This document shows, piece after piece, positions 48,807 through 60,910 of a stretch of 64,000 nt of DNA. The notes under the pieces are model-generated. The model had not been told where the DNA came from, did not search any database, and saw nothing but the letters and a program-made list of their open reading frames with translations. The first letter of the stretch is position 1. Each line of letters starts with the position of its first letter. A program made the position numbers and the translations under genes. The DNA is from Desarmillaria ectypa (Eukaryota > Basidiomycota > Agaricomycetes > Agaricales > Physalacriaceae), in NCBI GenBank assembly GCA_030407005.1, contig JAUDYN010000004.1, forward strand, positions 3,782,001 through 3,846,000, written 5' to 3'.

Positions 48807-50419
48807 TTACCTCTTCCGCCTAATCCTCTTTTTTCCACCATCATCTTCCCGCGTTGTATCTGGCTCCAGCAAACGCACTGCCTTCTCGACAGCCTCGCGT
48901 CGAACCTTGAGCGGCACCTTCTCCCAGTAAATCTCTTCTCTTCGCCCTCCTACCACCTCCATAGTAATCGCCTTGACTTCGGCATCTCTACCACCTTCGC
49001 TGTCAAGCCCGTTTGTTTGTGCCATCTTGGCTTGAGTAAAGTAATCTGTGAGGGCACGGGCATGCTCCGGTGTCGCGACACGTAGGTAGCACTAGAAATT
49101 AATATCAATTAGGGCTTTGAGTCCTGAAGGGTTTTCCTATTCACCGAATCCATGCCCTTGGTGAAATCGACATAATCGACGCCATCGGGAAGGGATGTAA
49201 AAGCTTTGGAGAACAGCGCTCGTAACGTCGTCTTGTTAGTCTCGCAATGAAGATTTCGAACAAACACCAGACAGTTGGGTGGGAATAGCGATGAAGATGT
49301 TAGTGTCGACTCGACTGTCTCGGGCATCGCAGGTGAAAGCGATCGTCTTCTCTTGATCGCAGCATGTGCGGCTATCTCATCCTCGTACGCCACTATCTCT
49401 TTCACCAGCCGTGCACGATACGTAAGATATTCATCCTTCATTTCGTCCCATCGCGTTTTAGAAAGCGTCCGGAACCCGAACTTGGCAGCCTCTTGGATTT
49501 CTGAGATCGACGGTTTGGCTTCGATGGCAGAAACAACGGGGTTCCACGGCCACTCGTGTAAGAGCCGCTGCACGTCTTCGGCATCGAGGACTGTCACGAG
49601 AGCGAAGCTTTTACATTTTGGAATGTCTCCTGGTTTGTCGAGGTGATGTGGGGGAAAGGAGATGCGTTGTATACGATTGAAGGTTGGTATGGTATTAGTA
49701 GTTTTCGTGAGTAGCACTTGGATTAGATGGAAGACCCCGGGGAGGGACGCATATTGAACTGGTATATTTTCCTGAGGGATAAAGTCATTGAGCGTGTCAG
49801 AAATCGAAAAAGCGCGCGTACAATGTATAGCGTTCGTTCCTTCCAATTCTCCATTGTAAAACTGTTCCGCGAGAAAGATGCCATGGAATCCCTTCTCCGC
49901 ACCTCGAACATCCCTTTGTTTTTGAACGATCCTTGCGCTGACCATGACGGCCCTGAGAACACCATCCGGACTTCTATGCTATCAGTAGCCTCAGACCGTA
50001 GAGCCTTGGCAACAGATGTCTCTGATTCGGAAATGAGGATTCCATGAAGGACATGCTTCAAAACATGAAGTAACGAGACGACTGCAAGACGCGTCAATAC
50101 GGCTTGACATTGTAGATGAAAAGTAAAACTCACACCCATCTTGGCCTTCATCAATTTTACGCCGAAGGTCTGGATCAGAAAATAGTGCAAAGTCGGAGAG
50201 CGCTAAGGAAACGAGGGACGCATACTCTTTGTCAGAAAAACCGGGCTTGTTGAGAACTACAGGTCCATCAATATCAGGTTTTTCTTGCTCTTTTCCCTTA
50301 GCTACCGATAGTGAAATCCAGGAAGAAGAGGCAGGGGATATGTCAACATCTCTGCCCTTCGTTGACTGTATTTTCTTGGATTTTGTTGCGACATTGCGTG
50401 GTATGAAAGGAAGTGACAT
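48807..50419 (-). CDS. La-related protein, LARP7/Pof8-like (La motif plus C-terminal RRM)
   Basis: Binds the 3' end of small RNAs; LARP7-family proteins stabilise 7SK RNA in animals and telomerase RNA in fission yeast (Pof8). Exons on the minus strand: 50419-50134, 50081-49822, 49771-49145, 49091-48807; 485 residues. The La motif is spread over the first junction: LSDFALFSDPDLRRKIDEGQDG then F, ILISESETSVAKALRSE, SIEVRMVF, EVRRRD. RRM-like parts follow (RISFPPHHLDKPGDIPKCKSFALVTV). A second RRM (NCLVFVRNLHCETNKTTLRALFSKAF, then DYVDFTKGMDSCYLRVATPEHA) sits at the end with a basic tail (KKRIRRKR), as expected for an xRRM. The first donor must be T|GTGAGT to give the QDGF sequence. Confidence 0.82.
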
Positions 50420-50512
50420 CAGTCAAGTGCACAGCCACAGGACTGGACGAACTTCGGAGAATTTACACTGGCAGTGGTATTTTTAAAGCAGTACTAGTAA
50501 AAACCGATAACT

Positions 50513-53500
50513 TTACTCCTTCTTGCAGACCACTTTATGCCTCTTCCAGTCCGACTTTTGACAGAGCGCAGAACAATAGCTGGTCGCTCGACATCGAGCG
50601 CACAGCTTCAGACCCTCCGTTTTACCACAATCTTGGGCCGCACACCTGATTTGACTCCGACCCGTGGACTCTAGGAAAGAAAGAGCAAAGAATGGTGAAA
50701 TTGCGGCTGCTGTAACGTAGTTGCAGAACCTCTTGTCAAGTCCGGCATCCTTGAAATAAGAACCGACGCCATGACCGAGCCCGCACGAACATAGCGGTGT
50801 TTCGAAGGTCTCTAAAGATGTCGGAATTCCGCGGGTGAGGTATTCGCAGTTGTCCATGTGACTCCACGTTCTACAGCATTCAGTAATTGCTGGGAGCATC
50901 TGCTTCCAGGCCTTGATCTCTGCGCTGTGCGTTTGGATTATGAGCATCGGTTTCCTATTCAACACTTCCAAAGCCCAGTCCACACCTTTCGTGATCGGGA
51001 GGACAAAACAATCAACCACCACGGTATGAGCAACGAGGTCAAGACGGAGGTGCCGGAAAAAGATCACGATTTGAGGCAAGTCCGTGTCTTCGTTCATGAG
51101 ACAAACGATACGTTCTCGGGACATGTCAATTCCAGCGGAGGCGAACACAAGGGTGAAAAATGTATCTTTGATTGCCAAGAGAGTATCATCTCTCTGTGCC
51201 GCTGGTAGATCTCGCAGACGGCATTCACGCTCGGAGAAGATCAGTGATATGTGTTGTCGGAGCCACTCGAGGTTGCCATTGACGCTGATCACAGGAAGGG
51301 ACGACAAGGAGAGGTAATGCATGGACCAAATCCACGGTACCTCGAGCATAGGTACAGGGACATAATTGAACGAGAGACTATCAAGGACTTTTGGGTTCGA
51401 TACAGGAGCGCAGACCTGTAAGCAATAGATGTACATGAGCTTCCGAAATAAATGCTTTGATAGCAGATGACTTCACCTCTATGTAATGGGACTTTCGAGC
51501 AATGCCCAGCTTGATTTTGGCGCCGTCGATGGGATAAGGAAACGCGACTGAATGACAAAAGCCATCAAATTGAAATTCCACTCGGCACGAGCTTTTCTGC
51601 GTGGCAGTTACACTATGACCTTTTAACAAGGCTTGGCGGGCATTAGTATCTACCACGTCGGTCCGTATAGATAACGTAGTGACATTGTTGGAGTTGAGAG
51701 AGGCCTTAACCAAAACGGGCTGTCTATCGGAGGTCCCATGAGATATAGGAACTGCCTGTTCCAAGCCCAGTGAACTTGAAGCCGGAGAGGTATCAGAGAA
51801 TGAAGGGCTTCTTCGGCTGAGAAACACATGTTGGTGATCTAGCAGCTTCGTTTTAAAGATTATCAACAAGAGTCCTAAGTGCCGCGTGAGTTTGGCGATG
51901 AAGTTGTTCGAAGGTGTAGGTCGAAACGAAAACATAACATCGGTAGTCTTGGGACTAACGCACAAAATCCAGGCAGGAACCCAGAGCGTCAGGATTAGAT
52001 CCGACGTCCCAGACCACCCAAGGGGGTCTTGCGTAATCGTGAAAGACGGATCCTTGAGATCACCGTCAATAGAAAGTGTTCCAAATATGAGCTGAATGAA
52101 AGAGAAGCTGTTATGGAAATGAGCCGCGAGAGATCGAAGTTCGAGCTGGAGCACTGGAGTTCCTACATCGTCCGGAACCTTATTCAAGTTCGCTCGGGGA
52201 ATTTTCAACGCCAAACATACTAGGGGAGGAACAGGATCTACCCAGTGCCTAAAAATGCCATCTTTGGCGGATTCAACCGAAAGAGCAGATGACAAGGTTT
52301 CTACACTGTAGACCCCTTGATGATGCAGCTCAGAACAAAGGTCCTGGTAATAGTTCAGACCCGTGAACAGCTTCTTGTCCGCTGCGATCAAGTCAAAAAA
52401 CTGCTCCATCGTCACCGTCCAGTTCGTCTCTACTCTGTCTTTCACGACTTTGAGGACCGCCACAAAGCTAGGCCGAGCATAAAAGAAGCCGGAATACATC
52501 GCCATGTGCTCAGGAGACGGAAGGCCGGTGCCCTCCATAGTCATCTCATGTACAAACATCTTCAAGTATACCCCGAAAAGATATCTGGATAGTTCCTGGG
52601 GATCCACAACAAGTCGGGAGTGTCGACGGTCTGAAGGGGAGAAATCCAAGTCAGTTCTTTTCCAGATCAAGTCCCCTTCGGCTACGGGAGAGATATCCGG
52701 GACGATACTTTTTGCGGAGTCTTGTGGGATATAATGCGTGGCATAGCGAGTGATGTAGCTAACGGGAGCTACTCCTATGAGAAGGGAAAGGGTAGAAATG
52801 TCGCCACAGAACCGTTCTACAAAGGATTGAGGAAGACTTCGGCCTAACGATTTGGACAGGAGTGTTTGAGTACGGAGTGCAGATAACTGATCTCCTCGCA
52901 GGAGTGGTACAGTCCCAGCGAGAATATTCATGATACCTAAATGATCCGATAAATTGGAGGTGTCGATAACATTGTAGCAAGAGGGAGCCGGATGGGACAA
53001 TGAGAGCAAGTACTCATCATGGAAATGAATACGTGTTCCGATCCAGTATGACACCCCAACGGAAGTCAATGTTGTCCCATATCGACGCAGCTCTTGAACA
53101 GCGTTACAGAAAGCGAGCGCATCGCCGTTGAAGAAGCGGAGAACGATGGCACTCTCTGAAACGGCATCTCGGAAGGCCTGTGACCACTGCCAGAACTGAG
53201 ATTTTGCTGCTCGAATCACTGATTCCATTGTGGGCGGACTAGTTCTGCTACTTCCCGAAATAACGGAGGGGTAACACGAAGCGAGGTGGAAGGCCTTGAT
53301 GGGATTTGTGGCATAATGGACATTGAATATATCACCCTTCAATGAGTACAAAAACGTCGGGTTCAGGTGTGGTAAAGGAGTAGAGTGGATCTTAGACGTC
53401 ATTATACCGGTATGCCAGAAAGTTTTGAAGAGCTCTGTGGTGACGTCCTGGAATTTTGCCCAAAACGGGCCCGCAGACCAGGAAGGACTGATAAAATCCT

Positions 53501-54168
53501 CACGCTGTGCTATTGACTCAGCCTCAGAGCAAAATTGTTTCTTCAGTCGTGCCCGCTCTCCTTCAGACATAGACTTCGTATCAAGATATAAAGCCCATTG
53601 ATTATGCAAGGCTTGGAGTGTGTGGTCGGTGCACATCCTCATAACCGATGAGTACGGTGAGTTTTGCCAAGACTCGAGGTTCTGAGATGCTCGAACAAGT
53701 GTACCGCACTGATCCCAGAGTCTCTGAATGGAGGCGTCGTCGAGATAGAAATGGTAGAAGATGTTCCAGATCTCAACATTGTCCGCCCTGGCGTCGACGA
53801 GCAAGGTGAAAAGGAGGATATTTCGCGCTGATAGCTCTTCAGCAAACACACGATTAGCCCATCAAATCACTTTGAAGCGTACCTAGAATGGCTGGTTCTA
53901 TATCACAGCATGTCACATCCAGCCTACGATGAGCTATACGAGCATCATTCATCAGGTAACGAGACAATAAGTTCGTTGACTGTTACTCACAAGCACCGCA
54001 ACGAAGATCAGAATATAAAGTGTACAGGATATTGCGAGGATCTCCACATCCGAGGAGAAGAATGTCAGCGGGAACATCAGGCGGAAGGTCTTGTGTTAAT
54101 GAAATCGGAGATGTATTTCCGATTGGATAGAAGAATGTTTTCTTGGGCCACAAAACCGCTTGAGCCAT
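50513..54168 (-). CDS. DUF4470-MYND zinc finger protein, 1160 residues
   Basis: Four exons on the minus strand: 54168-53991, 53933-53883, 53827-51477, 51415-50513; 3483 nt. The N-terminus FFYPIGNTSPISLTQDLPPD then ILLLGCGDPRNILYTLYSDL and DVTCCDIEPAILARNILLFTLL is DUF4470, a Rossmann-like module with a GCGDPR loop resembling methyltransferase SAM-binding loops (also at the N-terminus of DNAAF3). A long middle region has no recognised domain. The C-terminus is a MYND zinc finger: CAAQDCGKTEGLKLCARCRATSYCSALCQ then SDWKRHKVVC, with the expected Cys/His spacing for two zinc ions. Such proteins are numerous in agaricomycetes; the function is not established. A collapsed relative lies directly downstream at 54.5-55.8 kb. 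Confidence 0.85.
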
Positions 54169-54511
54169 GACACGAGCGAATAGTAGACGGTAGAAAGTTA
54201 AGACCCTCTTGATGATAGTATGTCACAATCAGATGTGATGCAGAGATGCCGACCAAGAATTCCTGCGCATTCGAAGCATACATAGCGCATGACCTGGCTG
54301 GATAATCAGGGTTGATGTAATTCCTGGGAACTTTAACAGAGGCACGACACCGATTATTCGGGTCAATAGCATATTTGCTCGTACTTACGGCGAGTAGTTT
54401 TAGAAGAAACCTTATATTTTCAACTCCGGGTTGCATCCGCAGTCGCCGCTAGATGAATACCTGACATACTTTTCGTAAGTGAAATTGTACTGTAACGTGA
54501 GTACATTTGGT

Positions 54512-55815
54512 TCACGCCGCTCTGCAGTCCCGCTCGTGCTGCTTCCAATCCGACCTCTGGCAAGCTCGAGAGCAGTAGCATTGCCGTTTGCAGGCGCTGC
54601 AGACTTGGAGATGCTCCAACTGTGCACCACAAGAAGCGCTTTTTGAGGATGCACCGCTGTTCCGAGCTGTATCCATGGCAGCGACCTCTACGTCTTCTAG
54701 ATAAGGGACAGCGAACAAAGGACCCAATGCTGCGCGGGTCACGAAGCAGGAAACCCCGTCCAACTCCATGTCCTTAATGAAGGAATTGGCGTCGTCAACA
54801 CGAGCAGAATGCCGAAGGCATAGTAGCACCGAGCGACCACAACATCCCTTTAGTCTTGTATTCACAGTTCAGTGCATGCTCCCACTCGCGACATCGTTCG
54901 GAATTTGCTGAGAATAGTTACATCCAAGTCCTCCGAGGGGACGGTGTTTACGTCCATCACCGTTATGTTTTGAGAATATGCTCGACTTTAAGTGGCGTCG
55001 AAGGACATCCAATGCCGAACGGTATTGGAAGAAGAAAGCAATCAGCCACTACCGTTTGCGAATCAAGGTCGAGGCGGAGCTCTCTGACGAAGAGGAGGGT
55101 ATAAATACCCCCCTCAGAGGTTCGTAGGGCAAATATCATTGTTTTTGGCTTATAGACACCGGCAAAGGCGAGGAAGGTTTGCGTCAGCGAGTTTTTGAGA
55201 CAATACAGCGTATCTTTGACATGGCCGGTCTGAAGACGGGCTCATCTCTCTCGATCAGAAGGCATGAACGCAGGATGTGAATCGAGCCATGTCATACTTA
55301 GACCGCTTCCACACAGCTGAGGACTTGGTTAGATCAACGAGTTTTTGACACTGACCCGATAAGAGGTCGAGAGAAGCTTTGTCGAGATAAAAATGATGGT
55401 ATATTTCCCATATGTTGCTGGTAAGGAGATCCGCTTCATCGTCGGCAAGCATTAATGTCAAGAGCAAGATGTTTCGAGCTAAACACTCAAAGTCAGTTTC
55501 AAGCTGCGTCACACTTCACGCTCACCGAGTACGGCAGCTCTATATCGCAACATGTTGTATCAATTTTGCGATCAGCTATATTTACCAAGTCAGTCATTCA
55601 TGATTCCAGTCGAAACTGCTAAACAACACTTACGGGCTCCAAGATCAGCAAAGCATGTATATAGGGTACTGCGAGGATCTCCACATCCCAGAAGGAGAAT
55701 ATCTGTAAATGTTGGGAGGAAGGTCCTGAGTAAGACAAATAGGAGGAGTATTGCCGATCAGATAGAAAAATGCGTTAGGCCACGATGCGGGGTAGGGATG
55801 GATAAACTGAAGTTA
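54512..55815 (-). pseudogene. Collapsed DUF4470-MYND paralogue
   Basis: Reading the minus strand from 55815: FFYLIGNTPPICLTQDLPP, then after a one-base shift DILLLGCGDPRSTLYTCFADLG, then CLARNILLLTLMLADDEADL and IYHHFYLDKASLDLL. All match the N-terminus of the neighbouring gene. The next recognisable piece (VKDTLYCLKNSLTQTFLAFAG, then RELRLDLDSQTVVADCFLLPI) matches the region 700 residues further on in that gene, so most of the middle is gone. A stop follows, and the end is an intact MYND finger (HLQVCSACKRQCYCSRACQ then SDWKQHERDC) ending at 54512. The position of the start Met reads Ile. Deletion, frameshifts and stops make it non-functional as a full protein. The short MYND frame 54512-54860 is still open but has no start ATG of its own. 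Confidence 0.75.
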
Positions 55816-56783
55816 CGTTTGTCGGGATAATTCATAGCAGGGTGGATGTACACGAAGCCTCACGACAAGAAAGAGGCCAGTCTAGAGGGGTATTTAGGCT
55901 CGTTCCCAAGACACGCCTCATGTTGGAGGACAAACTGGCGACACGTGCCTGTGGATCGTTGTTAGTGGCGACTATCAATTGGGGTGAAAGAGTCACACTG
56001 AACTTGCGTCGCGATGAAGTTAAGGACATCGGCACCCAAAGCTTTGGAACGCGGTGTACGCCTGTAGGCATATGTCACTGTTAAGGATATCAAACTCGTC
56101 AGTCAATGATCCGACCATCTGGATCCTCAAGGTAAGGTTTTTTTGCCCTTGACATACGTCGTTCGGGTGCGATAGTTTCGTGACTCCCCCACGGGCAGAC
56201 GCCCCGCGGCGGCGTTCCCCCCGAGGGTACTATGAACCAAGATTCAGTCTGCTATCACCAAGCGTCTTTCTATACACGAAGAGTAGTACTCACGTTCGTC
56301 TTTTGCCACCACCACATGCCGTTCCACTTTCAAAGCGTCGCAGTTTACTTTCTCTGAACGGCAAGGATCATCTCTTGATGATATGTACGTTTAGATATGC
56401 CACTGATGGACACACTTCTGAGATAGTTGCTGTCATTTAAGTCCTGGGGTTCGAAATAATCAGCTGGCCGGTCACAGTTTTGGTCCTTGCTACTGGGAGA
56501 CAAATCAATATACTCCTCTCTGTACTTGTAATCGACGTGAGAGCCTTGACCTAAATTATACCGTAGGCAAGTAGAACTTACTGGTGCAATTAAAAGGCAG
56601 TTGTAGGTAGATAATGGACGTGGGGGAAAGAGTGACATGACAGTGGCAAATGCCGGATTAGGCTTCTTCCCTTCCTCGACGTCCAAAAAACTATATTGGC
56701 GCGTCAATTGTCATTTCTAGTTTTGTCTTTGTAAAATCAACGATGTACGGACTTTTTCTTCAACCACCACCGTGTTCTTCATA
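55816..56783. other. Intergenic, about 1 kb
   Basis: No supported feature; the right end is the promoter of thioesterase copy 1. Confidence 0.5.
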
Positions 56784-58149
56784 ATGTCCAGCATTCCGCG
56801 GTCATTTCTCCACTCTCTCCCGGCAGCTCCCCATATTGACGTCTCGACAATCAAAGGCAATATCTCGGACTCGGAAAAACAACTCGGTGCCAATATCTTC
56901 TCCTATTTTGTAAACAGTCGGGAAGAATCCTATGGTGCTGAGGTTGGCAGACGTTTGCGCCTCATCGAAATGAACATTTGGGGCCGGGATGCTAGCGGGA
57001 CTGCTGCCCAAGGGCAGACGATCTTTGAGATCGATGTCGAAAAAGGCGAGTCGTTCACGTGAGGGTATACGGTCCGGTTACTCCAATACTGATTTATATT
57101 CCTTTTCTTTTAGATATGTGTAATGTCTTTGGGACCTTGCACGGGGCATGCGCCGCATATATCGTCGACCCGTACGTCCACTCATATCCTCATATCTGGG
57201 CTGTTACATCCATATGTATGCAAAGAAGACCTTAACGGGTATTGCTTTTCCTGCCCGTCCTTTGAGGCGTGATCCGAAAAATGTCACTAAAAACGCGTTG
57301 CTCTGTAACATGAGGACCCTTTTTTCACGATCATTTTTCGATGCGACTTAAAGACGACGGGAAAGGCGGGACTTGTTAGCATCTTTTTTTGCGCGCCTGA
57401 AAACGCACCACCACCCCAGGGGCTTGGGCATTTCACTGAAAGAAAACGCGCGACATAGACTGGACATGTTTTTATTGAATTATCGTGGTTGGTGTGAGGA
57501 AGGCAGATCAGACATAATTGAACAAAAACAAGCCCTGTTCAGGTCGAGCTTTCGCCGTATAGATGTACCGGCCCCTGCAGCGTTACAGCCTGCATCAAAT
57601 TTGCATTTTCTCATCGACCCTTCCTAGGTGCTCTGTGTCCAGTTTAGTCGTTCTGGGCGCTGCTATCGGTGCTGACGGAACGGGAGTCTCGCAATCTCTC
57701 AACGTTATCTGGCACCAGCCGGCTAAAATGTATGTATCATTTTCTCCGAGCTGGGACCGGTTTCTGTACAGGAGAAAACGGAACCTCGTTCCTCTCTACG
57801 GCGCTTCTCCGGGCCGTGATTAAATGTCTCCCTTGGGCTGGGAAAACTGTTTAAAAAGACTTAACCTTTTGTGGCGTCGTCTTTTGGACTCGGAATCCGT
57901 CTGCTCCCGTTCCTCGTGATTACTGGCACTGATCCTTTCATTTAGGGGAACGACGCTAAGGGTGGTCTCAACGTCCGTATTCATTCATGGTCGCATTCGG
58001 ACCGCTCGCTGCGAGGTTTGCGACAATGATCTAGTACTATCCAGTGCTAACTTCGTTTGCAGCTTTGGGACAAGGAACGCGACAAACTGTATGTTTCCGC
58101 CGTCCACACGACTGTCAATAACACACGCCCTTCCTTGGCTAAATTATAA
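56784..58149 (+). CDS. Hotdog-fold acyl-CoA thioesterase (ACOT13/PaaI-like), copy 1
   Basis: Hydrolyses acyl-CoA thioesters. Exons: 56784-57045, 57114-57171, 57628-57729, 57946-58015, 58063-58149; 579 nt, 192 residues. Hotdog landmarks: DMCNVFGTLHGACAAYIVDP (the HGAC variant of the HGG loop plus the catalytic Asp helix), then CSVSSLVVLGAAIG, GVSQSLNVIW, GTTLRVVSTSVFIHGR and YVSAVHTTV. The first intron must use a GC donor (57046), because the same junction in copy 2 is G|GT with phase 1. The second intron is 456 bp and the third 216 bp, against 59 and 57 bp in copy 2. Frame is intact throughout, so it may still be functional. Confidence 0.8.
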
Positions 58150-59963
58150 TCTTCAACAAATCGAAATAATAATAATTGTACAATCCGGTTTGTTATGCTA
58201 TTAGTTATCGACGTCTGTTATAATTCCGTAATTCACAATGCGTTCAACAACTAGATCATTTCTTGCACCCAGAAAAGTCAGTTCGAAGTAAGGTCAAACA
58301 GACCTTGCCAATCTATCAGTGTCAGTCTGGCCGAGATAAAACCGGGATTGCCGACTTCATCAGTGCCGGATTTTGACCCGGTGCGACTCATCCACAAGAT
58401 GCTCCTCAAACGATCCAACAAATGGTGTTTTCCCATTAAGACTTTCTTGTAGCATTCAACGCTTTTGACGGCCCGTCTCCGTCCCTCACGACCACCTCTC
58501 ATGACTCTCAGGCTTTCACCCATGATATTCAGCCATTCAATTCAGGCATCCCTGCGAAGAAATGCAGATGAAGGGTAGGATTATAACAGCAACCGCGATG
58601 CATTCAACCAGCTGTCAACGGGAACGTTCCTGGAGTGCCCTGGCACGCATCCAGACAGCAGATCATAATGCATCCATCCAGATCGTCTCCCTCCCGCAGA
58701 AAAATACAGTAAAGGTCGCGCTCAGCCGGTCCTAACGTTATCCAATCCACCACTTGTCCGGCTCCCGCTTCTTTCGAGTCTCAGACCGGTCCGCCCTGCA
58801 CGGCATATACTTGATAAGCAATTCTGGAAGGCTCCTGGTACTATGGAATCGACCGCTGCGTATTCAGACAGCTGTCAGCAATATTACTGAGAATGTTCCA
58901 AGCGCGCCCAGACGCGCTCCACAGCAGTGAGATGCATCATTACGCGTCCTACGCCCGTTTTCGTTCCAGGTAGTTTTTCTTTGTGTGCATCCTGTTCAAC
59001 GCTCTGACCATTCGTAAAGATCACGGAGCCGGAAGAGGCGTTGATGGTTAAATAGAGGCTGTGGAGAAGATGGAGGCGAGGTACAAGTTCGGGACCTCCC
59101 TTCACATGAAAAGCGATCATTCACTATGTATTAGGTAACGTGCTGATTCCCTTAGAACTGGTTTCCCCCTCGTGTTGACTACTTTCCTGATCAGTGTTCG
59201 CTCTTCGTCTGTACAATATGCACCACTAATCTTGGCCCTATCATACCGTCATTCCGCAGCCGGCTTGTCACTTTACAATGACGTTCACAACACTTGCCCC
59301 ACTTGCCGTACCACTGTATCGTAGCACTATTCTCTCTCTCATATTGCCATAGCCCGGGCTTTTGAATACATACATGCAACGGACCGGGTCTTTTATATCA
59401 TGATCTCAATACCTTCCTTTTTTCACCTCATTCGACGCCTGCCAATGTCCCTCAAGTAAGTTATGCATGCGAAGGAACTCATTCAATTTATTCTTCCTCT
59501 GACCCATGCGTACAGGGAGAGTAACGAGCCGACTATGCACAGCCCCAGCGTATGGGCGCTTGGTGCGGCAATGCCCGACCAGATGGAAAACATATGCATT
59601 TATCTAGTCTCCATACAGATGGCGAGCGCCTTCAACCAATCTTACAATCTCAGCGCATGTTTGTGGCGCTGGCGGAGATCATCCGGCGGAACATTCGCCT
59701 AGTAACCCCATTCCGTTCCTTGCGCGCTATGTCGAATTAGTTGGATTCATTAAAGCTCGACGACACCTAATTGATCGGATACTAGTGATATCACTCATTC
59801 AATCGCTCATACGGAGGTTTATCAGAACAGGGGCCTTGGCGTGAGTTAGCCGGTCATGACCCTAGGCTATCCAGGCTATAAAGGACCAAAGTAGATCTAA
59901 ACACTGCACTTATTCCGCCCAACCTTTTGCACAATAATTCCCCTCCCAGCTCTCCCCGTCTCG
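58150..59963. other. Intergenic, about 1.8 kb, with a weak internal duplication
   Basis: No supported gene. Two stretches of about 100 bp (about 58600-58680 and 58860-58945) resemble each other. Several open frames of 60-80 codons lack family features. Confidence 0.45.
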
Positions 59964-60765
59964 ATGTTGTTGACTTCCTCATGCGCTATTCTCCCTTCCG
60001 ATGAATACTCCTCCATCGAAGGCAATATTACTCTCGCGCAGAAGAAGCGCTGCGCCGAGATTTTTGCACACTTTATAGGCCAGCCTGCGACGTCCTTCGG
60101 CGCAGCTATTGGCCGTAACCTCAGACTAGCGATGGTCAATGTATACGGTCTCACAGATTCCACCGGGCGAAAAGAAGCTGAAACGGTATGCGAAATTGAA
60201 GTTACGAGAGGTATGCATTTGTATGATACCCTGCCTGCCGGAGTGCATCTCTCTGATGGTTTCCAAGATATGTGTAATGTCTATGGAACATTACACGGTG
60301 GATGTGCCGCGTACTTGATTGACCCGTGAGTCAGCGCTGCTATCGAGGCGATATATCATATATGTCCTGATATTCGAATATCAGATGCTCCGTCTCTGCC
60401 CTTGTCGCCCTAGGAATTGCCACTGGTACAGATGGTACTGGCGTATCGCAATCAATGAACTTGATCTGGTATCGTCCGGCAGCGCAGTGCGTACCTTCTT
60501 GATTATCTGCGATCCAGACATTCTGATTCGGTACATCTTTCAGAGGAACACAACTGCGCATTGTATCGAATACAATATCGATGGATGGTCGCCTGCGCTC
60601 GTCTCGTACCGAAGTAAGATCCCTTCTGCTCATTTCACGATCATGCATCAATTCAATCTGGCACAGATCCAGGACAGACATAGCGGCGTCGTGTACGTTT
60701 CGGCGGTCCACACCACCATGGGGTTGCATTCAAAGCCACCAAATGCTGGTAAAGGAAAGCTATAA
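59964..60765 (+). CDS. Hotdog-fold acyl-CoA thioesterase (ACOT13/PaaI-like), copy 2
   Basis: Paralogue of the gene at 56784. Exons: 59964-60210, 60268-60325, 60385-60486, 60544-60613, 60667-60765; 191 residues. Landmarks: AAIGRNLRLAMVNVYG, DMCNVYGTLHGGCAAYLIDP with the canonical HGG loop, CSVSALVALGIATGTDG, GVSQSMNLIWYRP, QLRIVSNTISMDGR and YVSAVHTTMG. All five exon junctions have the same phase and place as in copy 1. The first intron (60211-60267) is 57 bp, has no in-frame stop and ends in CAAG, so retention would add 19 residues before DMCNV without breaking the frame. The C-terminal tail is longer and basic compared with copy 1. Confidence 0.85.
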
Positions 60766-60910
60766 GCACGATCTTCCTATTACTTACTCTGGACCGAGAA
60801 TACTCTATTGCCAACGCCCATCAGCTGTACTTATAGATTTATGTATATTTAGTTTTCCCGTAATCATGACGCACGTAACTTATTGCCTGCCGTAAAAATC
60901 AATGGCATTG

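Noticed and set aside
58278..58523. 81-codon minus-strand frame rich in Arg
   Set aside because: The arginine-rich start looks like a chance open frame in GC-rich DNA; nothing conserved was recognised.
58884..59120. 78-codon minus-strand frame starting MIAFHVKGGPEL
   Set aside because: It has an ATG and acceptable composition, but no partner exon, no family resemblance and no clear promoter. Left uncalled.
59463..59740. Two overlapping plus-strand frames upstream of thioesterase copy 2
   Set aside because: Neither resembles the thioesterase N-terminus or another family, and the two frames compete.
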